64,000 bases of DNA from NCBI RefSeq assembly GCF_014650775.1, contig NZ_BMVP01000010.1:124001-188000 (forward strand), in the 5' to 3' direction. Source of the DNA: Streptomyces cirratus. Lineage in GTDB: Bacteria > Actinomycetota > Actinomycetes > Streptomycetales > Streptomycetaceae. The notes below the pieces were generated by a model that saw only the letters and a program-made list of their open reading frames with translations, ran no database searches and was not told where the DNA came from. The position numbers and the translations under genes were made by a program. Positions 32,710 to 41,028 of this stretch are shown piece after piece; position 1 is the first letter of the stretch; each line of letters opens with the position of its first letter.

Positions 32710-33399
32710 TCAGAGGAGATTGCGCAGCGCCCGTTCACGGATCATCAGCGCGGCACGCTTCTCGGGGAGGTCGATTTCCGCGGAACAGCGGAAACCGGAA
32801 TTCAGGAAGGCTGATACGGAGGGGGTGTTACGGATGTCCGGTTCGGCGATCACGCGAGCACAGCGTGGCCGGTTGTCGAACACCAGGTCTGCGACCGCGC
32901 GGAGCAGTGTGGTGCCCAGACCGCGGCCGCGGTTCGTGCCGTCCCCGATCAGCAGGTGGATACCCGTGTCGTGGGGGCGCGCCGGGTAGTGGCGGGCGAG
33001 CGGGTCGAGGTCGGCCCGGTAGAGCTCCCAGTAGCTCATCGGCGTGCCGTCGAGCAGACCCAGGCAGGGGATGCTGCGGCCGTCGCTGTCGAGCTGTGCC
33101 CTCAGGTGGGCGGCCGTGACGGTGGCGGGGCCGGCGAGTTCCCAGAAAGCGGCCACCTCGGGATCGTTCATCCAGCGGGTGAGGAGTTCCAAGTCTCGAC
33201 GCGGTCGTACGGGTTCCAGGCGGAACGCCCCGACCGGGGTGGCGACGGCGCTCCACGCGGCCGGTGAGTCGAGGAGGTCCGCCTCGGCGAGCAACGGCAA
33301 CCGCTGGGCATTGAGCCGGGGTTGGGAGGCTGCGCCGATGACCGTCGCAGTGGCGTCGGCCGTGCGGGTGGGACCGATGGGGGTGCGGGTGGAAGGCAT
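32710..33399 (-). CDS. GNAT acyltransferase of siderophore type (IucB-like)
   Basis: A 229-residue GCN5-type acyltransferase of the siderophore-associated group, which acylates an amine or hydroxylamine in precursors. The first 50 residues are a variable leader. Then VGAFRLEPVRPRRDLELLTRWMNDPEVAAFWE is the typical start of this group, and IHLLIGDGTNRGRGLGTTLLRAVADLVF carries the acetyl-CoA pyrophosphate loop (R/Q-x2-G-x-G/A form, here NRGRGLG). The gene follows the long synthetase gene by 33 bases with GGAGAAGAG upstream of the ATG. In a biosynthetic operon without a visible N-hydroxylase, it may acylate a diamine such as diaminobutyrate-derived material. That is inference. Confidence 0.9.
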   Translation of the reverse strand: MPSTRTPIGPTRTADATATVIGAASQPRLNAQRLPLLAEADLLDSPAAWSAVATPVGAFRLEPVRPRRDLELLTRWMNDPEVAAFWELAGPATVTAAHLRAQLDSDGRSIPCLGLLDGTPMSYWELYRADLDPLARHYPARPHDTGIHLLIGDGTNRGRGLGTTLLRAVADLVFDNRPRCARVIAEPDIRNTPSVSAFLNSGFRCSAEIDLPEKRAALMIRERALRNLL

Positions 33400-33432
33400 C
33401 GGCTCTTCTCCGAGTCGGTGGGGCGCGTCGTT

Positions 33433-36300
33433 TCAGTCGAGGAGGGGGTTGGTGATGGTGACGTAGACGGACTGGGTGTCGACGGGGCCGACGAGTTCGT
33501 CGAGGCCGCCCAGGCGGGTGAGCAGATTCGCCTTGCAGCGCAGGGTGGGTGAATCGAGCAGCAGCGAGGGGAGCGGACCGAGGCGGGACGCCTTGCCGAG
33601 GAATCGGCGGAAGGCGGCGAGCAGGACGCGTTCATCCGCGAGGTTCTGCGAGCCGAAGGCTCCGATGAGGCCGAACACGTTGTTGATGCCGAGGTAGTAG
33701 GCGAAGCGTTCGTCGGTGACGGCGTCGGAGACGAAGGTGTCGCTGACGTTGCCGATGCCGGGCAGCCTGAATTCCAGTTCCGCGCGGTGGGAGTCGCGGA
33801 AGTAGTAACCCTGGTTGTCGCGGTAGCGGCCGCCGACCGGCCAGCCGGCGGGATCGAGGAGCACCAGGGTGTTCTGCTGGTGGGCTTCGAGGGCGATGCC
33901 CGCGAGCGCGTCGAGGCCGAGGACCGGGAGCACGACGTGGTCGAGGTAGCGCAGGAACCACTCGGCGGCGACGGCCCGGGTGGGCCGGCCGGTGGACGCG
34001 GCGAGCCGGGAGACCGTCTCGGCGAGGCGTGAGCGCATCGTGGTCCGGCCGGGCCAGGGGCGGGGAGCGGTGAGTGCGGCGATGCAGACGGGGTCGTCGC
34101 CGGAGCGGAAGGGGTTGTGGCGAAGCAGGGCGTCGAGTCCTGGGACGGGCGGGCCGTCAGGGGTGTCGACGGCGACCCAGGCGGGGTCGCGGACGATGTC
34201 GAAGCCGGGGTGGGCCGCCTGCCACTGTTCGGCGAGGCCGGCGCGCAGCAGCCTGTGCACCTCGACTCCGCGGTGCAGTTCCTTGCGGAGGTTCTCACGG
34301 CGGGAGTTGGTGATCCGCAGGCCGAGGGACAGCTTGAGCATCGCGGGGGAGCCGGGGCGGTGGACGGTGCGGACGGAGGAGGTGGGGTACCAGGGGTCGC
34401 CGTACGGTCCCAGGTCGGTCAGGAGTCCCGCGTCGCGGAGGGCGGCGACGGCGGGGCGGTCCAGCAGGTCGCGGGCCTGCCAGGGGTGAAGGGGCAAGGG
34501 AGTGGTCCCGGCGGGCATCGGCAGGCCGGGGGCGAGGCGGGAGAGGAGCTGGGTGGCGGGGACGGGACGGCCGCGTTCGGTCCAGGCGGAGTCGGTGGCG
34601 AGGACGGAGGGGGCGATGGCGAACCAGTGCAGGGGGAAGGAGCCGTGGAGTTCGGGTGAGTAGCGGCGTACCTCGGCTTCCGAGAGTCCCTCCCGGCTCT
34701 TGGGGTCGGGCTGGAGGGGGTGACCGAGGAGGAGGGACTGTTCGGCGGTGAGGAAAAGGTCCGTGGCGATGGGCTCGGGTGGGATGGGTCGTTGACGCCG
34801 GTCGGCGATGAACTCGGCGGTGCGGCGCACCGAGTCGGCGACCCGGCCGACGAGGTCGGCGGCGCGGCCGGTGCCCTCGCGGGCGATCAGGGCTGCGAGG
34901 GTGACGGCGTCCAGGGCGGGGGCGTCTGCGGGGGCGCCTTCGAGGCGGGCGGGGGCAAAACGGTGCCAGCCGGTTGGGGACCAGTGGCGGACGGCGACGA
35001 GCAGTGCAACGCCGGATGCGGGGAGGGGGATGCGCAGGAGGGTACCGACGGGTCCGTCGGGGCGACCGATGCCGCTTTCGCGGACCCAGCACCGCAGCAG
35101 GTTCTCCACCGTCGCAGCCTCGGCGGCGATCCCGGGGTCGGGGTGGTCCAGCAGATCGGGCAGCGCCGCGGGATCGGGGCCGAGGAGCGCGGCCCCGGCC
35201 GCCCGGGTCCGCGGAACCGGCCGCTTCTGCCGGGGCACGCCAACCGCCACGGGGGCCGCGGGCCGACCCCGCTCCCCCGGCAGCGCCTCGGCGGCGCCCG
35301 GGGCCGGGTCGGACGGCGGGCGCGCGGTACTTCCGTCGGCCTGCTCGGGACCGGGCACCGGGGACGGGCCCGCATTGGGGTGGCGCCCCGCGGCCCCGCC
35401 GGGGAACGGCGCACCGACCGGGTCGTGCCCCGGGCCCGGCAGGCCCGCCTGGGCGGTGCCGTTGCCCGCGGCCGGGTCGGCCGCCTCGGCCCCGAAGTCC
35501 GGGCCGGTGCCCACACTTTGGTTGGAGGCAGCGTCGATGCTCCCGCCGTTGTCCCGGGGCGTGCCCGGCGTGGCGCCGGGCGTCCGGGCGTCCAGCGGGG
35601 ACGGGCTGCCACCCTCGCCCACGGGTGCGCTGACGGCGGGGCCACCGCCCGGGCCCTGACCCGACGCTACGCCGAAGCCCCCGTCGGGAGCCGAGAGCAT
35701 GTCAGCCCCGGCCCCGGGAGCCGGGGTGGCAGCCTGGCCTGCGGCTACGCCCAGAGCGTGGCCCGGGGCCGGCGCCGACCTCGGCTCTGCGGCCGCAGTC
35801 GGGGCGGGCCCGGGGGCGGGGCCCGCTGCTGCGTCCAGAGCAGGGACCGAGACCGGCATCGGTTCGGGCGCTGCCGCCGTGGTCGGGGTGGGGGGTGGGG
35901 TGGGCATCGGGGACGGGCTCGTGCCGTGGGCGTCGGCGGGGCTTCCGGCGGACCCGGGGGCTGCGTCCGCGTCGGAGGCATCAAGGCCCGGGCCCCGCCC
36001 GGCCCCGGGAACCGGGGCGGCGGCCCCCTCTGAGACGGCACCGCGGGCGGCGCCCGGGGCCGGTGTCGGCCTCGGCTCTGCGGTCGGAGTCGGGGCGGGC
36101 CCGGCGGCCTGGCCTGCGGCTACGCCCAGAGCAGTGCCCGGGGCCGGTGTCGGCCTCGGCTCTGCGGCCGGAGTCGGGGCGGGCCCGGCGGCCAGGCCTG
36201 CGGCTGCGCCCAGAGCAGGGACCGAGACCGGCATCGGTTCGGGCGCTGCCGCCGTGGTCGGGGTGGGTCCCGGGGGTGGGGTGGGGGGTGGGGTGGGCAT
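33433..36300 (-). CDS. NIS siderophore synthetase, IucA/IucC family, with a ~370-residue disordered N-terminal extension
   Basis: A 955-residue protein. Residues from about 376 on form the IucA/IucC fold (LLDHPDPGIAAEAATVENLLRCW, GHPLQPDPKSREGLS, LHPWQARDLL, SSVRTVHRP with AMLKLSLGLRITNSRREN, EAHQQNTLVLLD, YRDNQGYYFRDSH) and are near normal family length. Residues 1-370 are Pro/Ala/Gly low complexity with an internal duplication (1-68 again at 132-191) and repeated GPAPTPxAEPRPTPAPG units. The start is well supported: the ATG at 36300 has AAGGA 6 bases upstream and lies 19 bases after the aminotransferase stop. Met132 also opens the second copy but has no RBS. The extension contributes no known domain. 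Confidence 0.9.
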   Translation of the reverse strand: MPTPPPTPPPGPTPTTAAAPEPMPVSVPALGAAAGLAAGPAPTPAAEPRPTPAPGTALGVAAGQAAGPAPTPTAEPRPTPAPGAARGAVSEGAAAPVPGAGRGPGLDASDADAAPGSAGSPADAHGTSPSPMPTPPPTPTTAAAPEPMPVSVPALDAAAGPAPGPAPTAAAEPRSAPAPGHALGVAAGQAATPAPGAGADMLSAPDGGFGVASGQGPGGGPAVSAPVGEGGSPSPLDARTPGATPGTPRDNGGSIDAASNQSVGTGPDFGAEAADPAAGNGTAQAGLPGPGHDPVGAPFPGGAAGRHPNAGPSPVPGPEQADGSTARPPSDPAPGAAEALPGERGRPAAPVAVGVPRQKRPVPRTRAAGAALLGPDPAALPDLLDHPDPGIAAEAATVENLLRCWVRESGIGRPDGPVGTLLRIPLPASGVALLVAVRHWSPTGWHRFAPARLEGAPADAPALDAVTLAALIAREGTGRAADLVGRVADSVRRTAEFIADRRQRPIPPEPIATDLFLTAEQSLLLGHPLQPDPKSREGLSEAEVRRYSPELHGSFPLHWFAIAPSVLATDSAWTERGRPVPATQLLSRLAPGLPMPAGTTPLPLHPWQARDLLDRPAVAALRDAGLLTDLGPYGDPWYPTSSVRTVHRPGSPAMLKLSLGLRITNSRRENLRKELHRGVEVHRLLRAGLAEQWQAAHPGFDIVRDPAWVAVDTPDGPPVPGLDALLRHNPFRSGDDPVCIAALTAPRPWPGRTTMRSRLAETVSRLAASTGRPTRAVAAEWFLRYLDHVVLPVLGLDALAGIALEAHQQNTLVLLDPAGWPVGGRYRDNQGYYFRDSHRAELEFRLPGIGNVSDTFVSDAVTDERFAYYLGINNVFGLIGAFGSQNLADERVLLAAFRRFLGKASRLGPLPSLLLDSPTLRCKANLLTRLGGLDELVGPVDTQSVYVTITNPLLD
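35730..36300. repeat. Segmental duplication inside the synthetase gene's 5' extension
   Basis: DNA encoding residues 1-68 (36300 down to about 36097) recurs for residues 132-191 (35907 down to about 35728). Both copies begin ATGCCCACCCC on the coding strand and both contain a PEPMPVSVPAL segment. A partial third copy of the Pro/Ala unit lies between them (residues 67-88). The copies differ by scattered substitutions and short indels, so the event is not recent. Confidence 0.85.
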
Positions 36301-36319
36301 GGGGGGTCCTTGGGGTAGG

Positions 36320-37729
36320 TCAGTGGGGCCGGCGGGCGGCGGGGACGGCGTCGGTCAGCCGGTCGAGGACGGCTCCGGCCTGCTCGTCGGTCAGAGTCAG
36401 TGGTGGCAGGAGCCGCACGACGCTGGAGTGACGGCCACCGAGTTCGACGATCAGGCCCCGCTCCAGGCACTCCCGGCGGACGGCCGCGGCGAGCTCCGGG
36501 GCGGCCGCTCCGGTGTCGGGGTCGACGACTTCGAGGCCGATCATCAGACCGCGGCCCCGGACGTCCCCGACGCAGGGCTGGTCGGCGGCGAATCCCCGCA
36601 GCCCCGTCAGCATCCGCTCCCCCAGCACGGCGGCCCGCTCCGCAAGACGGTTCTGCCGGACGTAGGCCAAGGTGGCGGTCCCCGCCGCCATGGCCAGCTG
36701 GTTGCCGCGGAAGGTGCCGGCGTGGGCACCGGGCGCCCAGACGTCGAGCTCCGACCGGTACACGATCACGGCCAGCGGCAGGCTGCCCCCGATCGCCTTG
36801 GACAGGACCATCACATCGGGCACGACCCCGGCATGGTCGACTCCCCAGAAGGCGCCGGTGCGTCCTACCCCCGTCTGCACTTCGTCCGCGATCAGCGGGA
36901 TTCCCCGTTCGGCGGTGATCTCCCGCATCCGGCGCAGCCAGCCGTCCGGTGCCGGGTGGACGCCGCCTTCACCCTGGACCGGCTCCACGATCATCCCGGC
37001 GGGCGCCGGTACCCCGCCCTTGGGATCGTCCAACAGGTTCTCGGTCCACCGCGCGGCCAGCTGCTCCCCCTCGGCACCCGGGACCCCGAACGGCGGGCGG
37101 TGGTCCTGGGGGAACGGCAGTCGGGTGACCCGTACGGCTTCGGCGCCGCCCGAGGCCTCCAGCGCCCCGGCCGTCATGCCGTGGTACGCCCCCGTGAAGG
37201 CCAGCAGCCCCGAGCGCCCGGTGGCGGTGCGGACCAGTTTGAGCGCGGCTTCGACCGCGTCCGTGCCGGCGGGCCCGCAGAACTGGATCCGGGCGTCCGA
37301 CGCGAGCGCGGGCGGCAGGTTCGCGAACAGCTCGGTGGTGAACGCGTCCTTCACCGGGGTCGCCAGGTCCAGCACGTGCAGCGGAGCCCCCGAGTCGAGC
37401 ACTCCCCGGATCGCTTCGAGCACCACGGGGTGGTTGTGCCCGAGCGCGAGCGTGCCCGCGCCGGAGAGACAGTCGAGGTAGCGCCGTCCGTCGGCGCCTT
37501 CGATCGTCAGCCCCCGGGCCCGTACCGGGACGATGGGCAGGGAGCGCGCGTACGTCCGTGCGGCGGATTCCCGTAATGCCTGCCTGCGCAGGATGACTTC
37601 GGCCTCGGCTGCGGTCCGCTCGGTCAAGGGCCTGGTCAAGGGCTCAGCCAAAGACTCGGCCAAAGTCTCGGTCAAAGGCTCGGCCAAAGGTTCGGTCAAA
37701 GACCCGGTCAAGGGCTCGGTCCACGCCAC
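36320..37729 (-). CDS. Diaminobutyrate-2-oxoglutarate-type aminotransferase (class III), first gene of the siderophore operon
   Basis: A PLP enzyme of 469 residues, most like DAB/2-oxoglutarate aminotransferases that make L-2,4-diaminobutyrate from aspartate semialdehyde. Motifs are [65 protein letters not shown] and [16 protein letters not shown] (PLP lysine in SKAIGG). Typical family sequence starts near residue 44 ([12 protein letters not shown]). Before it come eight 4-residue repeats of EPLT/ESLA type. The GTG at 37729 is chosen because GGGAGGA lies about 10 bases upstream. A TTG at 37813 would add 28 residues and has no RBS. Either way the repeats are translated. The following synthetase gene begins 19 bases later. 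Confidence 0.9.
   Translation of the reverse strand: MAWTEPLTGSLTEPLAEPLTETLAESLAEPLTRPLTERTAAEAEVILRRQALRESAARTYARSLPIVPVRARGLTIEGADGRRYLDCLSGAGTLALGHNHPVVLEAIRGVLDSGAPLHVLDLATPVKDAFTTELFANLPPALASDARIQFCGPAGTDAVEAALKLVRTATGRSGLLAFTGAYHGMTAGALEASGGAEAVRVTRLPFPQDHRPPFGVPGAEGEQLAARWTENLLDDPKGGVPAPAGMIVEPVQGEGGVHPAPDGWLRRMREITAERGIPLIADEVQTGVGRTGAFWGVDHAGVVPDVMVLSKAIGGSLPLAVIVYRSELDVWAPGAHAGTFRGNQLAMAAGTATLAYVRQNRLAERAAVLGERMLTGLRGFAADQPCVGDVRGRGLMIGLEVVDPDTGAAAPELAAAVRRECLERGLIVELGGRHSSVVRLLPPLTLTDEQAGAVLDRLTDAVPAARRPH
37623..37718. repeat. 12-bp tandem repeat, eight copies, in the aminotransferase gene leader
   Basis: Eight consecutive 12-bp units (consensus G-T/C-CAA-A/G-G-x-CT-C-G, for example GTCAAGGGCTCG and GCCAAAGACTCG) occupy 37623-37718. 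They encode repeated Glu-Pro-Leu-Thr/Glu-Ser-Leu-Ala on the minus strand. Copy-number change would keep the reading frame. Confidence 0.92.
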
Positions 37730-38017
37730 GACTGTCGGTCCTCCCGCCCGGATCTCTCTTCCGGATTGCGTCTCGAACAGGAACGCTGCTGCCCCATCCC
37801 CCGTACGTACCAACGACGGTGACGGCGACGGATCACGGGTGGGCGGAAGATCCTTGGCCGTGCGGAACGCCGAAGCGAGTCGGTGGAACCGCGGCCCCGG
37901 CCTGTGTCGTCCTGAACCGCAGCGGCATAGTGGGGTGCTGCACCCGGCGCGCCCGAAAGGCGAGCCGGCCGCACCGCACCCCGTTCAACGCCTCGAACCA
38001 CCAGGGGGACTTACGAC
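37730..38017. other. Divergent region upstream of siderophore operon and lipoprotein protease
   Basis: 288 bases between divergent starts. I looked for a DmdR/IdeR iron box (TTAGGTTAGGCTAACCTAA type) and saw none on either strand. Otherwise it is GC-rich with CCAGGGGGAC as the RBS of the rightward gene. I cannot place promoters. Confidence 0.45.
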
Positions 38018-39196
38018 ATGCGACCGAACCGACCGGTCACCGCGACCCTGTGCGCGGCCGCGCTCCTGCTGACCGCCTCGGCCTGCGGACCCGGCGACGG
38101 TGAGGCCGGCGGCGACGCCAAGCCGACCGTGGCGGCCAGCTTGCCGTCCGGCGCCACCGACGGGATCACGATCCCGGACGACATCAAGGAAAAGCTCAAG
38201 CAGCACGGCATAGACATGGAGAAGTGGAAGGGGGGTGCGTGGAAGAACTGGAAGCGGGAGGACTGGCTCCGCGAGGCGGGCGACTACATCAACCCGATCA
38301 TCGAGGGTCTCTGGGACCCGGACCGGATGCGTGACGCCGACAAGACGCCGCAGCCCCCGGCCGTCGACCCGGACGCCGGCAAGGACCAGGGCGTCACCGA
38401 CCCCACCCCCGCGCCGGTTGCAGCGAAGCAGGCGGCGGCGCCGTACCACGCCAACGTCCCGGCCTCCGGCAAGGTCTTCTTCGACGGGCCCGAGGGCTCG
38501 ATGGTCTGCTCGGCAACGGTCGTCAAGGACCCCGCCCACCCCGGCAAGTCCAACCTGGTCTGGACGGCGGGCCACTGCGTGCACGCCGGCAAGGCCGGTG
38601 GCTGGTACCGCAACATCGCCTTCGTCCCGTCCTACAACAACGTGGGCAAGACGGCGCCGGAGCTCAAGGGCGCCCCGCGCGACCAGGTGGCTCCGTACGG
38701 CGTGTGGTGGAGCGACTGGGCGCAGACCTCGGACCAGTGGATCGCGACCGGCGGCCCGACGGGCGGTGCGGGCGCCCCGTACGACTTCGCGGTGCTGCAC
38801 GTGACCCCGGAGAAGGGCGCGGGCAAGTCCCTGGAGGAGACGGTCGGTTCGGCGCTCCCGGTGGAGTTCGCCGCTCCGGCGGTGCAGAAGGTCGCGAGCA
38901 TCACGGCGACGGGTTACCCGGCGGCGGCCCCGTTCGACGGTCAGCGGGCGTTCCAGTGCACGGACAAGCCCGGCCGGCTGTCGCTGACCGCTGCCGCCCC
39001 GGTGATGTACCGCATCGGCTGCACGATGACCGGCGGTTCCTCGGGCGGCGGATGGATCGCCACGGGCTCCGACGGCAAGCCGGCGCTGGTGTCGAACACG
39101 TCGATCGGTCCGGCGAAGGCGGGCTGGCTGGCCGGCCCGCACCTCGGTCCGGAGGCCAAGGGCGTCTACACCGCGGTGAGCAACAAGTTCAAGTAG
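38018..39196 (+). CDS. Lipoprotein serine protease (trypsin-like, V8-type)
   Basis: A surface-anchored protease of 392 residues. The signal peptide ends in the lipobox LTASAC with lipidated Cys23. Residues 24-140 are a charged linker with an unusual Trp-rich helix (DMEKWKGGAWKNWKREDWL). The chymotrypsin-fold domain has His186 (TAGHC), Asp256 (YDFAVLHV) and Ser342 (GGSSGGGW). The GxSGGG form and the overall pattern are closer to glutamyl-endopeptidase/V8-type peptidases than to trypsin. The ATG at 38018 has CAGGGGGAC upstream. It is divergent from the siderophore operon and ends at a strong terminator shared with hflX. Substrate unknown. Confidence 0.9.
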   Translation: MRPNRPVTATLCAAALLLTASACGPGDGEAGGDAKPTVAASLPSGATDGITIPDDIKEKLKQHGIDMEKWKGGAWKNWKREDWLREAGDYINPIIEGLWDPDRMRDADKTPQPPAVDPDAGKDQGVTDPTPAPVAAKQAAAPYHANVPASGKVFFDGPEGSMVCSATVVKDPAHPGKSNLVWTAGHCVHAGKAGGWYRNIAFVPSYNNVGKTAPELKGAPRDQVAPYGVWWSDWAQTSDQWIATGGPTGGAGAPYDFAVLHVTPEKGAGKSLEETVGSALPVEFAAPAVQKVASITATGYPAAAPFDGQRAFQCTDKPGRLSLTAAAPVMYRIGCTMTGGSSGGGWIATGSDGKPALVSNTSIGPAKAGWLAGPHLGPEAKGVYTAVSNKFK

Positions 39197-39226
39197 GAGC
39201 AGTGACGCGGCACCTGCAGAGGTGAC

Positions 39227-39267
39227 ATGAGTGAGGGCCCCCGCCCGAGGCGGGGGCCCTCACTCAT
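39227..39267. terminator. Strong bidirectional terminator between protease gene and hflX
   Basis: A perfect 19-bp stem (39227-39245 with 39249-39267) and a 3-nt CGA loop, 30 bases after the protease stop and 13 bases before the hflX stop. It is the longest perfect hairpin I noted in the window. Confidence 0.93.
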
Positions 39268-39280
39268 GCCGCATGGACGG

Positions 39281-40786
39281 TCAGTGCTTCGCGGGCACGT
39301 ACGGTGCCAGGTCCGCCGCCAGTTCCTGGTGGACCCGCGCCTTGAGCAGGGTGCCCTCCGGGGTGTGCTCCTCGGAGATGACCTCGCCCTCGGCGTGCGC
39401 CCGGGCGATCAGCGAGCCGCGGGTGTACGGCACCAGCGCCTCGACCTCGACCTCGGGCCGGGGCAGCTCGGTGTCGATGAGCGCGAGGAGTTCCTCGATG
39501 CCCATGCCGGTCCGGGCGGAGACGGCGATGGAGTGCCGCTCGATGCGCAGCAGGCGCTGGAGGACCAGCGGGTCCGCCGCGTCCGCCTTGTTGATCACCA
39601 CGATCTCGGGCACGTTGACCGCGCCGACCTCGCGAATGACCTCGCGGACCGCCGCCAGCTGCTCCTCCGGGGCCGGGTGCGAGCCGTCCACGATGTGCAG
39701 GATGAGGTCGGAGTCGCCGACCTCCTCCATCGTGGAGCGGAACGCCTCGACCAGGTGGTGGGGCAGGTGCCGGACGAATCCGACGGTGTCGGCCAGGGTG
39801 TAGACCCGGCCGGAGGGGGTCTCGGCCCGGCGCACCGTCGGGTCGAGGGTGGCGAACAGTGCGTTCTCCACCAGGACGCCCGCGCCGGTGAGGCGGTTGA
39901 GCAGCGAGGACTTGCCCGCGTTGGTGTACCCGGCGATGGCGACCGACGGCACCTTGTTGCGGCGCCGTTCCTGCCGCTTGATGTCGCGGCCGGTCTTCAT
40001 CTCCGCGATCTCCCGGCGCATCTTCGCCATCTTCTCGCGGATCCGTCGCCGGTCGGTCTCGATCTTGGTCTCACCGGGGCCTCGGGTGGCCATGCCGCCA
40101 CCGCCGCCGCCACCCATCTGCCGGGACAGCGACGCACCCCAGCCGCGCAGCCTGGGCAGCATGTACTGCATCTGCGCGAGCGCGACCTGCGCCTTGCCCT
40201 CTCGGGACTTGGCGTGCTGGGCGAAGATGTCGAGGATGAGGGCGGTCCGGTCGACCACCTTCACCTTGACGACGTCTTCCAGGGCGATGAGCTGGCCGGG
40301 GCTGAGCTCGCCGTCGCACACGACGGTGTCGGCGCCGCTCTCCATGACGATGTCGCGCAGTTCGCGGGCCTTGCCGGAACCGATGAAGGTGGCCGGGTCG
40401 GGCTTGTCGCGGCGCTGGATCACGCCGTCGAGTACGAGAGCACCTGCCGTCTCGGCGAGGGCCGCGAGCTCCGCGAGGGAGTTCTCGGCGTCGTCCACGG
40501 TGCCGGAGGTCCAGACGCCGACGAGTACGACGCGCTCCAGGCGGAGCTGTCGGTACTCGACCTCGGTGACGTCCTCCAGTTCGGTGGAGAGGCCGGCGAC
40601 GCGCCGCAGGGCCGCGCGCTCGGAGCGCTCGAACTGTTCGCCGTCGCGGTCTCCGTCGATTTCGTGGCTCCAGGCGACGTCCTCTTCCATCAGGGCATCG
40701 GCCCGAAGGCTCTCGGTGAAGCTCGGCGAGTCCTGCACGTCCTGTGCGTCCCGCGCGTCCTGGGAAGGGGAAGAAGAGGAGGTCAT
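39281..40786 (-). CDS. hflX: Ribosome-associated GTPase HflX
   Basis: A 501-residue GTPase that splits or rescues stalled ribosomes. The N-terminal HflX domain (LERVVLVGVWTSGT..AALAETAGALVLDGVIQRRDKPDPATFIGSGKARELRD), a glycine run followed by RGPGETKIETDRRRI, and the G domain (G1 GYTNAGKSSLLN, G3 DTVGFVRHLPH, G4 NKAD, G5 SARTG) are all present. The first 50 residues contain short Asp/Ala/Gln repeats (DARDAQDVQD) and are variable. The ATG at 40786 has AAGGATCC directly upstream. The longer frame to 41005 is not family-like. Upstream DNA has several TGTCAC/GTGACA elements. Confidence 0.95.
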   Translation of the reverse strand: MTSSSSPSQDARDAQDVQDSPSFTESLRADALMEEDVAWSHEIDGDRDGEQFERSERAALRRVAGLSTELEDVTEVEYRQLRLERVVLVGVWTSGTVDDAENSLAELAALAETAGALVLDGVIQRRDKPDPATFIGSGKARELRDIVMESGADTVVCDGELSPGQLIALEDVVKVKVVDRTALILDIFAQHAKSREGKAQVALAQMQYMLPRLRGWGASLSRQMGGGGGGGMATRGPGETKIETDRRRIREKMAKMRREIAEMKTGRDIKRQERRRNKVPSVAIAGYTNAGKSSLLNRLTGAGVLVENALFATLDPTVRRAETPSGRVYTLADTVGFVRHLPHHLVEAFRSTMEEVGDSDLILHIVDGSHPAPEEQLAAVREVIREVGAVNVPEIVVINKADAADPLVLQRLLRIERHSIAVSARTGMGIEELLALIDTELPRPEVEVEALVPYTRGSLIARAHAEGEVISEEHTPEGTLLKARVHQELAADLAPYVPAKH

Positions 40787-41028
40787 TGGATCCTTACGTC
40801 GATTCGAATGCGTCCGCGCCGGCCGCTGCCGAAGCTGCCGCCGTGCGTGACATGACACGGTCGTGACATAGCACTGCCATGTCCAACGTGTCACACCGCC
40901 CGGAGATTCCCGGACCCGGGGGGCCCGCGGGCGCGCGGACCCGCCTGTCGATGGTGACATGCCCGTTCGGCGCCCGTCACACGCTTTTCCCACGGGAGTC
41001 ACCATGAGTCACCTGGCCCCTCCCGGTC

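Noticed and set aside
32463-32738. Minus-strand 91-codon frame encoding NASAI repeats
   Set aside because: It overlaps the RBS-supported synthetase start and the acyltransferase 3' end, and only translates the 15-bp repeat.
37730-37813. TTG start for the siderophore aminotransferase
   Set aside because: No RBS upstream. The GTG at 37729 has GGGAGGA. Both include the repeats, so the repeat finding does not depend on this.
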